From positions 8,494,001-8,558,000 of the forward strand of contig NZ_JAUSQU010000001.1 in NCBI RefSeq assembly GCF_030811455.1: 64,000 nt of DNA. Direction: 5' to 3'. How positions within the stretch are numbered: position 1 is the first letter of the stretch; each line of letters starts with the position of its first letter. Below are positions 8,833 through 16,551 of this stretch, piece after piece. The position numbers were made by a program, and so were the translations under genes. The notes under the pieces were generated by a model. The model saw only the letters and a program-made list of their open reading frames with translations. It was not told where the DNA came from and did no database searches. The DNA comes from Streptosporangium lutulentum. Lineage in GTDB: Bacteria > Actinomycetota > Actinomycetes > Streptosporangiales > Streptosporangiaceae.

Positions 8833-10363
8833 CAGGGCCCCGGCACATCGAGAATTCGTCCGGGTTTGATTTCTTTGGCATAGCCGGGCGTGAGGCGCGG
8901 GCCAGGAACGGCGGTACGGGCTGGGTAATGGCTGGCTCAGTTCGCGCATGAGGAAGGGCACGGTCCCTGAAGATCAGCGGTGTCTTACGCCGTGCGATCC
9001 TCGGAGGAAACCGTGCCCGTCGCCCCATCATCACTGATCCATACGCCCGGAGAGGGCGAGATTGCCAAGGACACGCGATCGCGGGTCAGGCATCGGCCTG
9101 GACTTCTGGCCAGATTCTCCTCGATCGAGGACAACCGGTGCGCGAGCAAGGTCCGGCACACTCTGGAGGCGATCTTGGGGGTGATGGCCTTCGGCTCGGC
9201 CACGGTCGGCGGTAACTCGATCACCGCGATCAGTCACTGGGCCCATGAGGCACCCCAGGACGTGCTCGCCGCCTTGGGCTGCTGGCGTGATCCGCTCACC
9301 GGCCGGTGTCTGCCGCCCAGCGAACGGACCCTGCGTCGGGTCCTGGCCGACGTCGACGGCAACGAGGTGGACCGGCACGCCGCCGCCTACCTGGCCGAAT
9401 CGCCCGATGATCGGGAAGGACAACCTGCCGGCGACCCGCCCGGCTCACCAATGCCGCGCGAGCGCGAGGCCCGCCGTGCCGCCCGGCGGCAACGGCGACA
9501 GCTCATGCCCGAGGGGCTGTTGCCGTCAGCGGCGTTCGATGGCAAGGTACTGCGCGGTGCGCGGCTGCCCGGCGGGGGGCAGGTCCGCCTGCTATCGCTG
9601 TTCGACACCACCGGCGGCACCGTCGTGGCGCAGCGGCAGATCGGGGCCAAGAGCACCGAAGTGCCTGAACTGGCGCCGCTGCTGACCGGACTCGACCTGG
9701 CCGGGATGGTCTTGACCGGCGACGCACTGCACACCGTCCGCGAAAGCGCCCGGCATCTGACCGGCGACCACCGCGCCCACTACGTCTTGCTTCTCAAGGA
9801 CAATCAGCCCGCCCTGCTGGCCGCGGCGATCAGGGCACTGAGCGGGACCGACACCGATTTCGCCACGCGTACTCACACGATGACCGATCGCGGCCATGGC
9901 CGGACCGAGACCCGCACGATCCGGACCGCGCCCGCTGTCGCTGTCGATGTCGGCTTCCCCGGCGCCGCCCAACTCTTTCGGATCCTGCGTTATCGCGGTG
10001 GCCTGGATGGGGTCCGTATCAGCAAGGAGGTCGTGTTCGGGCTCACCAGCCTGCCCGCCGACCTGGCCGGACCCGAGCACCTCAATCATTACGTCCGATC
10101 GCATTGGGGCGTAGAAAATCGCGAGCATTACGTCCGTGATGTCACCTTTGGCGAAGACGCCGGCCAGGTCCGCACCGGACAGCTCCCGCACGTCATGGCC
10201 GCGATCCGCAACCTGGTCATCGGCGCATTCCGGCAACAAGGCCACAGCAATATCGCACACGCCCGCCGCCACTACGGCTACGCCCCACACCGCCTCTTGA
10301 CCCTGTTCTCCCTATGAACAACCAACCCTCAACGCATCAAATCCTCGATACGCCGGGGCCCTG
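8833..10363 (+). mobile_element. ISAs1-family insertion sequence, apparently complete
   Basis: About 1.53 kb bounded by imperfect inverted ends: the left end begins CAGGGCCCCGGC and continues ATCGAG; the right end is the complement, ending GCCGGGGCCCTG at 10363. One intact transposase gene fills it. I see no clear target duplication at the flanks, so the element may have taken part in a rearrangement. Its right side lies close to the truncated toxin gene. Confidence 0.75.
9013..10317 (+). CDS. ISAs1-family transposase
   Basis: A 434-residue transposase. The N-terminal DDE_Tnp_1-associated region contains FSSIEDNRCASKVRHTLEAI; the catalytic part contains FDGKVLRGA, LTGDALHTV and, near the end, HWGVENREHYVRDVTFGEDA, which match the conserved DDE blocks of ISAs1/H-repeat transposases. 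The frame is intact. GTG 9013 is taken as start because GGAGGAAA lies just before it; an upstream in-frame start at 8980 has no such site. Confidence 0.9.
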   Translation: MPVAPSSLIHTPGEGEIAKDTRSRVRHRPGLLARFSSIEDNRCASKVRHTLEAILGVMAFGSATVGGNSITAISHWAHEAPQDVLAALGCWRDPLTGRCLPPSERTLRRVLADVDGNEVDRHAAAYLAESPDDREGQPAGDPPGSPMPREREARRAARRQRRQLMPEGLLPSAAFDGKVLRGARLPGGGQVRLLSLFDTTGGTVVAQRQIGAKSTEVPELAPLLTGLDLAGMVLTGDALHTVRESARHLTGDHRAHYVLLLKDNQPALLAAAIRALSGTDTDFATRTHTMTDRGHGRTETRTIRTAPAVAVDVGFPGAAQLFRILRYRGGLDGVRISKEVVFGLTSLPADLAGPEHLNHYVRSHWGVENREHYVRDVTFGEDAGQVRTGQLPHVMAAIRNLVIGAFRQQGHSNIAHARRHYGYAPHRLLTLFSL

Positions 10364-10551
10364 CCAAAACGTCAAGGCCCGGGTGGCGCGCCAGGCGGTC
10401 GCCGATGAGCATGAGCTGGCCGCGGCTATGCACCGCAGCATGCGCCGGCTGCAAAAGCGTCCCGACATTGTCCGGGCCTTCTTCGCCGATCCGCATCTGG
10501 CCTACATCAGCCCATAACACGGATAGTCCCAAAACTTACGATCGGCTCAGT
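10364..10551. other. Unassigned segment between the IS end and the toxin remnant
   Basis: An open plus-strand stretch at 10374-10517 could encode a charged helical tail (KARVARQAVADE, then RRLQKRPDIVRAFF) ending in TAA. It has no start of its own and may be the last part of another disrupted gene. I could not identify it. Confidence 0.35.
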
Positions 10552-12030
10552 ATGACGTTGGGTACCGTCATGCGCGGAGACATCGACGACGTTCGGGTGT
10601 ATCAAAAGGCGTTGTCAGCCGACGAGGTCGGCGCGCTTCGCGGCAGCACGACCACGGTCGCCGCCTCACCGCGGGAGTCGGAGAGGGGTGGCGAAGGCGA
10701 GCGTGACGAGCCGTCCGAGTCCTCTCCCGGGAAAACCGTACGGTCCAGCCAGCAGAGTGCCGTGCCCGACCCACCGTTCAAGTACCAACATTTCACACTC
10801 GACACGTGTAAGGCGAAAGGACCGAAGCAATACAAGAAGGGCGTCTGGACCGCCGCTTCCGTCTACAGCGGCTGCACCGTCAGATGGTATGGAATGAGTA
10901 TTTGGGTCCCGGACCCGGAGGACATCTTCGGAGGAAAGAAGAGAAAGACGAAGAAGAGGCCGGACGGTACCGTCGAAGAGCAGACGGACCTGATATGGCG
11001 GTCGACGGTGGTCGTCAACACCTACCTGGGCATGCCTGACGGAGAGTCGATCCGCGATCCAGGAAGCGATGGAGCGACAGGCCCACTGAAGCCCGAGGAC
11101 ATCTCGGTATGGGTCAGCCTGGACAACATCACTCCGGATCACATAGCCGCAGGCCAGCAGGAAATGTCGCTGGAGATGACCGCCGCATCAAGTGGGCCTA
11201 ATTCGACCTGCGCTAAAACGGTCGACGGAGATTGGGCAGGGAGGGTCGACGAGTGGGGAACACGCACTCGGTACTACCGATTCAGATCCACGTCTTCCAG
11301 CGATGATGTGCGTCGGTGCAGCGTCTTCCCGTGGCTGGTGTTCATCAACGCCAATTTCATGGACACGAACGAGGCCGTTCCTTTGTGGGACAGGCCGAAG
11401 GAGGAGCAAAACGGCAGCTGGAACCCGCCCACTGTCCGCTGCGAGGACGAGGTGATGGGAGGGATGCTCAACAACGTTCCCGACGATAAGCAGATCAGAT
11501 ACACAGGTGCGTGCACTTTCCCGGAAGTCAGCCGTATCTACAGGATAAAGACGGACGACCCCGATAGAGGTGCCGTCGCCCAGCACCTTTGGAAGGCGTT
11601 CAACCAGCCGGATTCCACCGTTCCCTCGAAGGCTCCCATACCGAAGATCATTCCAGGAAACTGGAATGGGACAACGGCTGGCACCAAGGCTGCATTGACG
11701 CGCGTCAACGAAGGTCTGCTGCGCCCGGGGGACCCCAAGGGAAGAACATGGGGTGCGGTTCAGCTGAGTGCGAGGAAGAAAGCGTGCAGGCCGCTGAAGA
11801 CCGCCGGTCATTGCGACGAGTACCCATTCAATACCGCCAAACAGGGGCCTGGGTGGGGAGACGGCAACTTCTCGGTCAAAAAAATAGTTGGCATAGAAAA
11901 CACCAATGACGGGCGGAAGCTGCAAATCTTCTACTCCCGTTACCGCGTTCTTGTCCCCGACGGCACAACCCGTCTCGATGGGGACAAGTACTGGGTCAGC
12001 GTCACCGGGCCACCGCCCCAAAATCCATAG
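10552..12030 (+). pseudogene. C-terminal remnant of a LamG-containing secreted protein with NucA/NucB nuclease domain
   Basis: The frame opens within the last strand of a LamG-like domain (GDIDDVRVYQKALSADEV) and runs about 490 residues. The middle is a Cys-containing beta-rich region without a family I can name. The end has CDEYPF, then NFSVK and FYSRYRVLVPDG, which match the core of the NucA/NucB deoxyribonuclease family often found as the toxic tip of large actinobacterial secreted proteins. No signal peptide or upstream domains are present, so the 5' part is lost. An ISAs1 element lies directly upstream and probably took part in the truncation. The nuclease call rests on a short motif block. 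Confidence 0.65.
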
Positions 12031-12051
12031 ATAATAAGCTCGCCATAACAT

Positions 12052-12096
12052 GAGGGTGTCGCCGTCCTGTCGAACCGACAGGACGGCGACACCCTC
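12052..12096. terminator. Very stable 21-bp hairpin between toxin remnant and immunity-like gene
   Basis: Perfect inverted repeat: 12052-12072 pairs with 12076-12096 (arms begin GAGGGTGTCGCC and end GGCGACACCCTC), loop of three bases. It begins 21 bases after the toxin stop and ends 15 bases before the next ATG. There is no T-run. It may terminate or attenuate transcription, or protect an mRNA end. Confidence 0.75.
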
Positions 12097-12111
12097 GGCG
12101 AACGAGGAGAT

Positions 12112-12732
12112 ATGACCACACCTTACAGTCTCTACGATCTTGTTTCTGCTCACGAAGGAGGCCATGGCTCCCTTGCCGATTTTTATGTGACGTGGTGTGA
12201 AGGTGTCAGTGTTGAGAACGTCGCTCGTGTCATGGGCGCCGATATCGATACGGTGACGCCATGCAAAATCGTAGGCTGGGGATCCGGATCGGACGGAAGC
12301 GGACGCGAGGACAGCAACATTCTCGTGGGGGCGGCCGAAACATGGACGTTCCTGCTGGGAGATTATCGCTGCGTTGGCATCGACTCGGTGGTCGGCCTGT
12401 CGAAAAACAACGGGCGGGCCCTGAGTATCGAATGGAGTGTCCATGGAGAAACCGTCCTCAGGTATGCGGCAAACGGCGAGATCACTACTGTTCTCGACAT
12501 CACCTACACCGAAGACCGGTACGGAGGCGACCCCAACGCCCTGGATTCACATATGGAAGGTCTGCGCTTCGACATCATTGATGACGACGTCGAGGACGGG
12601 GTCACCGACTTGCGAGAGAGCTTCACCTCGGCGTTGATTCTCGTAGAGCGGATCACTGGACAGAAAATCAACAAAGAATGGCTGGACGCTGTTTATGCCT
12701 GTTACGTTCTCCCAGCGACCGTGAATGAGTAA
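12112..12732 (+). CDS. Probable immunity protein (DUF6461-like)
   Basis: A 206-residue acidic cytoplasmic protein with no signal peptide. It starts at ATG 12112 after GAGGAGA. Features such as FYVTWCEGVSVENVARVMGA and the later GDYRCVGIDSVV resemble the DUF6461 group, often encoded next to polymorphic toxins. Position directly after a NucA/NucB-type toxin end, on the same strand, supports an immunity role; this is inference. Base composition is lower in GC than neighbouring housekeeping-like genes, as is usual for toxin/immunity cassettes. Confidence 0.6.
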   Translation: MTTPYSLYDLVSAHEGGHGSLADFYVTWCEGVSVENVARVMGADIDTVTPCKIVGWGSGSDGSGREDSNILVGAAETWTFLLGDYRCVGIDSVVGLSKNNGRALSIEWSVHGETVLRYAANGEITTVLDITYTEDRYGGDPNALDSHMEGLRFDIIDDDVEDGVTDLRESFTSALILVERITGQKINKEWLDAVYACYVLPATVNE

Positions 12733-12870
12733 GAAGATCCTGGTCTCTCGGCACCTTTACGGGTTCTTCGATCTTGAGGGGGAGCCAAGGCTGATGCGTT
12801 CTCGGTTGGTGAGATGGTCACGCCCCTGGGCCGGGTGGACAGGTGAGGACACCCCGATGGAGAGATGACA

Positions 12871-12931
12871 AACGCGACCCCTGATGATCGACGGTTGTCG
12901 AAGCCAGCCGATCAAGAACAGGGGTCGCGTT
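12871..12931. repeat. 13-bp inverted repeat before the broken transposase
   Basis: Arms AACGCGACCCCTG (12871-12883) and CAGGGGTCGCGTT (12919-12931) are perfect complements with a 35-base spacer, ending just before GTG 12935. It could be a translation-blocking hairpin of the IS leader. Confidence 0.6.
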
Positions 12932-12934
12932 CGC

Positions 12935-13634
12935 GTGCCATCATCCCCTGTCGATGTGCTCACCCACCACCGGGAGCACGCCACCTTCACCGACCTCATC
13001 ACCAGTCCCGACGACCTGCCCGCGCTGGCCGAGGTCCTGGATGCGCTGCCTGATCCGCGCAGCCGCCGGGGATGCCGCTATCGCCTGGGCTCGCTACTGG
13101 TGTTATCCCTGATCGCGGTCTTGGGTGGGGCCACCTCTCTGGCAGCGATCACCCGATGCATCGGCGGATACGACCCCGCCCTCCTAGCCAGGGCCGGGCC
13201 GATCGGCACCGTCCGCCTGGCCGCCACTACCCTCGGACGCCACTACCCTCGGACGCCTGTTGTCCCGCCTGGACGGCGACGCCTTCGACGCCGCGACCTG
13301 CGGCTATCTGGCCGCTCTCGCCGCCTGCTCCCCGCTCCACGCCGATGACAACCAACGCGCGCGCCAGGCGCCACTGGTCGGCCTGGCAGTGGACGGCAAG
13401 ATACTGCGCGGCAGCCGAACCGGCACCGCCAGCGCTCTCTGCTTGCTGGCCGCCACCCGCCACGACACCCAGACCGTCGCCGCGCAGCGGCAGATCGCGG
13501 CCAAGAGCAATGAAATCCCCGCGTTCGCGCCGCTGCTGGCCCGCCTGATCGGCTGGACCAACATCGCCGCCGCCACCGATCACTACCGCAGCCATCCCGC
13601 CGACGGTCTTCAGCTACTCGGTCTCACAGCATGA
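12935..13634 (+). pseudogene. ISAs1-family transposase pseudogene (frameshift plus internal deletion)
   Basis: The 5' part encodes an intact N-terminal domain (LPDPRSRRGCRYRLGSLL, then GGATSLAAI). A 16-base unit at 13225-13240 is repeated exactly at 13241-13256 and shifts the frame. Removing one copy restores ATTLGR-LLSRLDGDAF and the downstream catalytic start AVDGKILRGSRTG. Further on, AFAPLLARL is joined directly to WTNIAAATDHYR, which is the usual C-terminal end, so well over 100 internal residues including catalytic blocks are missing. The gene cannot make a working transposase. Confidence 0.85.
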
Positions 13635-13664
13635 GAACGCTCCGACCCTGCTCGGCGGAGACGG

Positions 13665-14345
13665 TCAGCGGTACGCCTCCAGCCGGTCGGCCAGTGCTCC
13701 AGGGCGGCTGAGGGCGACGGCGTGGCCCCCGTCGATCTCGTCGGGGACGATTCCCAGGCGTTCCCGTACGACGCGGCGCATGAACCCGGCCGGGAAGAAG
13801 CGGTCGTCGCGGCAGAGCAGGAACCTCGTCGGCACGGACGGCCAGGCGCCGAGCGGCCACGGCTCGGCGAACGGGGTGGCGGACTGATCGCGGCTCCTCC
13901 TCATCGCCTCCGCCGCCAGCTCGGGCGGGACATCGTGGAGGAACAGGGCGATGTCGTCGTCCGGTGCCCGGCCGTCGCGCTCGTCCTGCTCGCGCCTCGC
14001 CCGCTCCCAGCCGGTGTTGGCCCACCAGGCGCCGGGTGGCTCGCCCGGCGACGGGATCATGCCCGTCAGCAGCACCAGCAGCTCGACCGGTATTCGCTCG
14101 CACACCAGTGGTGCGGTGAACCCGCCGAAGGACTGCGCGACCACGACAAGCCCGGTACGGTCGCCGACGGCCTCGACCACCACGTCGGCGTACTCGGAGA
14201 GCCCGGCGGAGTCGTCGTCGCACGGCAGGTCGGGCGCGACCACGTCATGACCGCGCGCCCGCAGCTCGGCGGCCGTCAGATGCCAGTACCACGAGCCGGA
14301 CGCGGCGCCGGGGATCAACACGTAGGTGGTCGGGGCGATCGCCAT
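13665..14345 (-). CDS. Alpha/beta hydrolase
   Basis: A 226-residue cytoplasmic hydrolase. YVLIPGAASGSWYW gives the first strand and oxyanion region, VVVAQSFGG holds the nucleophile serine, LCRDDRFF the likely acid, and DGGHAVALS the catalytic histidine, so the triad is complete. This fold covers esterases, lipases and related enzymes; the substrate is not evident. ATG 14345 follows GAGGAG. The gene lies downstream of a SnoaL-tailed sigma factor on the same strand, 115 bases away, and could be its target. Confidence 0.85.
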   Translation of the reverse strand: MAIAPTTYVLIPGAASGSWYWHLTAAELRARGHDVVAPDLPCDDDSAGLSEYADVVVEAVGDRTGLVVVAQSFGGFTAPLVCERIPVELLVLLTGMIPSPGEPPGAWWANTGWERARREQDERDGRAPDDDIALFLHDVPPELAAEAMRRSRDQSATPFAEPWPLGAWPSVPTRFLLCRDDRFFPAGFMRRVVRERLGIVPDEIDGGHAVALSRPGALADRLEAYR

Positions 14346-14460
14346 CAGGGGTGCTCCTCATCGTCGGCCGCGCCTGTCGAGGCCGTGCACCGTTGAGACG
14401 GCGCGACGCCAGAAAAGGGGTCGCCACCCGGACGTCGACCGGGCGCGGACCGGCCGCCGG

Positions 14461-15597
14461 TCAGGACAGCGTCGGCGGCAGTTCGAACGCGGGAAACAGC
14501 CGTGGCTCGAAGACCGTGATCTCAACGATGCTCCCGTCCTCGATCCGCAGCACGTTGAGCACCTGGGCCCGATAGGCGGAGTCTCCCGGCAGCCGGACGT
14601 ACCCCGCCATCGCCGGCTGCCGGTTCGCCCGTACGGGCACGCTCCGCCACCGTCCTCGATGCAGCGGTGAGTCGGGGCCGAAGGCCTGTGCGGCGAAGGC
14701 CGCGACCGCCTCGCGACCGGAGAACCAGAACGGCAGCGGAGGCATCGTCATCCGTACGTCCTCGCTCAGCAGCTCCGCGAGGGCGGACGCGTCGGCTCGC
14801 TCGTGGGCGTCCATCAGGCGCCGCACCAGCTCCCGCTCCCGCGCGGTCGGAGCCGTCGACGGCGTCCACTCCAGCCGGCGTTCCGGAAGGTGTGTCCTCA
14901 GGGTCGAGCGCGCCCGTCGCAGGGCGCTCTTGACCGAGTCGACGCTCGTCTCCAGCAGGTCGGCGGTCTCCTTGGCCGGCCAGCCGAGCACGTCCCGCAG
15001 GACCAGCGCCGCTCGTTGCCCGGGAGGCAGGTGCTGGAGGGCGGCGAGGAACGCCAGCTCGATGGTCTCCCTGCCCACCACGGCGGCGTCCGGCTCGGCG
15101 TCGCCGGGCGCGACCGGCTCCAGCAGCCGGTCCGGGTACGGCTGCAGCCACCCGATCTCGGCCGGCGGCGACGCCCCGTGCGAATCACCTGCCTCACGCG
15201 GTTGGGGATGGCGTGGGCGCCGGTCGAGGAAGTCGAGGCACGCGTTCGTCGCGATCTTGTAGAGCCACGCCCGGAAGGTGGAGCGGCCCTGGAAGGTCTC
15301 GCGCCCGCGCCACGCCCGCAGGAACGTCTCCTGCACCAGGTCCTCCGACTCCTCGAACGAGCCGAGCATCCGGTAGCAGTGCACCCGCAGTTCTCGCCGG
15401 TGGCGTTCGGCGAGCTCGGTGAACGCCGGTTCGTCGCCCGCCCGGGCGGCGGCGACGAGCGCCTCGTCCCCGGTTCCCGCCTCGCCCAACGATCCGCCCC
15501 CCGGCTGCTTCTCCGACCCGTCCGCTCCGATAAGACGGCCGAGCGGTGAGAAAAGTGTCGCCCCGAACCCGGGCGGCGGTCCAGGGCGACAGGTCAT
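14461..15597 (-). CDS. SigG/SigJ-like ECF sigma factor with SnoaL-like C-terminal domain
   Basis: A protein of up to 378 residues. Sigma region 2 contains HCYRMLGSFEESEDLVQETF and WLYKIATNACLDFL; region 4 contains LPPGQRAALVLRDVLGW and ETSVDSVKSALRRAR. The last 130 residues form a SnoaL-like domain (LMDAHERADASALAELLSED), typical of ECF groups that use this tail in place of a separate anti-sigma factor. The true start may be TTG 15489, since known relatives begin close to DEALVAAARAG and the first 36 residues look unconserved. A hydrolase gene follows on the same strand. Confidence 0.85.
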   Translation of the reverse strand: MTCRPGPPPGFGATLFSPLGRLIGADGSEKQPGGGSLGEAGTGDEALVAAARAGDEPAFTELAERHRRELRVHCYRMLGSFEESEDLVQETFLRAWRGRETFQGRSTFRAWLYKIATNACLDFLDRRPRHPQPREAGDSHGASPPAEIGWLQPYPDRLLEPVAPGDAEPDAAVVGRETIELAFLAALQHLPPGQRAALVLRDVLGWPAKETADLLETSVDSVKSALRRARSTLRTHLPERRLEWTPSTAPTARERELVRRLMDAHERADASALAELLSEDVRMTMPPLPFWFSGREAVAAFAAQAFGPDSPLHRGRWRSVPVRANRQPAMAGYVRLPGDSAYRAQVLNVLRIEDGSIVEITVFEPRLFPAFELPPTLS

Positions 15598-15643
15598 GGG
15601 CGCGGGCCGTCACCGGATGCGGGCCGTCACCGGGCGCGGGCCG

Positions 15644-16480
15644 CTACCGGACGATCGAGAGGAGCGCGGTCGCGGCCTGGGTCAGGTCGAGGTCGCCTCG
15701 GGTCTCCGAACGCCGCCGGGCCTCCTGCGGGGTGATCCCCCGGGTGGCGAGACGCCAGAGAGTGTCCTGGTCCATCGTGACGTGCGCCGCGGGGTCCCTC
15801 TCTTCGTGACCGCCGATCAGGTGCCATCGGCCGGGCGTCCGCTCGGCGAGCCAGACACCGCCCGCGGGGCCGGTGACCTCGAATCGCACGATCGTGCCCT
15901 CGGGGCGGATCTCCGCGCGCAGGGTGTGGGGCAGCGCGCGCAGGAAGGTGTCGATCACGGGGCCGAGCAGCTCCGGATCGTCGGCCCCCGGGCGGGACAC
16001 GGCGTCGCGGATCTGCCGCTGGTGAACCCAGAACTCGGTGTACTCGCGGGCGATGTCGAGCCAGGCCGGACTTTCGAGATCGGTGGAGGCCCAGGACACG
16101 TCGATGCCGGCGGGAGCGGTCAGGTTTCTCGTCGACCACATGGCGTCGAGCTGGGGCCCGAGGTGGGCCAGCAGATCGATCATCACCCGGGGGCTGCACT
16201 GGCGGATCACCCGGACGAACTCGTCGTTGACGCGGGTCAGGTAGGCGGGCAGCGTCTCGCCGTCGGCGAAGACGGCTCCGTCATGCCCGTCGCGGCTTCC
16301 CGAGAGCCGGCGCAGGTAGTCGTTGAGGACGTGCCCCACGATGTCGCGGACGTCCCAGCCCGGACAGACCGTCGGTCTCGCCCAGTCCTTCTCGTCCAGC
16401 GATCCGAGCAGGTCGAGCAGGGCGCGTCGCTCGCGGGGGAACAGGGGCCGGGTGTCGATCACAGGTCCGAAAGGCGTCAT
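15644..16480 (-). CDS. Maleylpyruvate isomerase-family, mycothiol-dependent enzyme
   Basis: A 278-residue protein with an N-terminal DinB-like four-helix domain (CPGWDVRDIVGHVLND) and the second metal-ligand helix (EYTEFWVHQRQIRDAV), followed by an SCP2-like C-terminal part (RFEVTGPAGGVWLAE, then WRLATRGI). Members use mycothiol and a divalent metal bound by three residues, here likely H50 in GHVLND together with E and H in EFWVHQRQ. The actual substrate is unknown for most paralogues. The start at 16480 has no clear ribosome site and may be leaderless. Confidence 0.82.
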   Translation of the reverse strand: MTPFGPVIDTRPLFPRERRALLDLLGSLDEKDWARPTVCPGWDVRDIVGHVLNDYLRRLSGSRDGHDGAVFADGETLPAYLTRVNDEFVRVIRQCSPRVMIDLLAHLGPQLDAMWSTRNLTAPAGIDVSWASTDLESPAWLDIAREYTEFWVHQRQIRDAVSRPGADDPELLGPVIDTFLRALPHTLRAEIRPEGTIVRFEVTGPAGGVWLAERTPGRWHLIGGHEERDPAAHVTMDQDTLWRLATRGITPQEARRRSETRGDLDLTQAATALLSIVR

Positions 16481-16551
16481 GCGGTGACATTAAATCGCTC
16501 TCGAACGGCGCGGCGCCATCGGGTTTCACGTGGAACACGCGGTCACGCCGA

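Larger units (their letters stand above)
12787..13650 (+). mobile_element. Decayed ISAs1-like element, internally deleted
   Basis: Contains the broken transposase at 12935-13634. The right end, 13631-13650, reads ATGAGAACGC then TCCGACCCTG, like ISAs1-family ends. A partial match to its complement (GCGTTCTC) near 12797 suggests the left end, but that boundary is weak. Confidence 0.5.
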
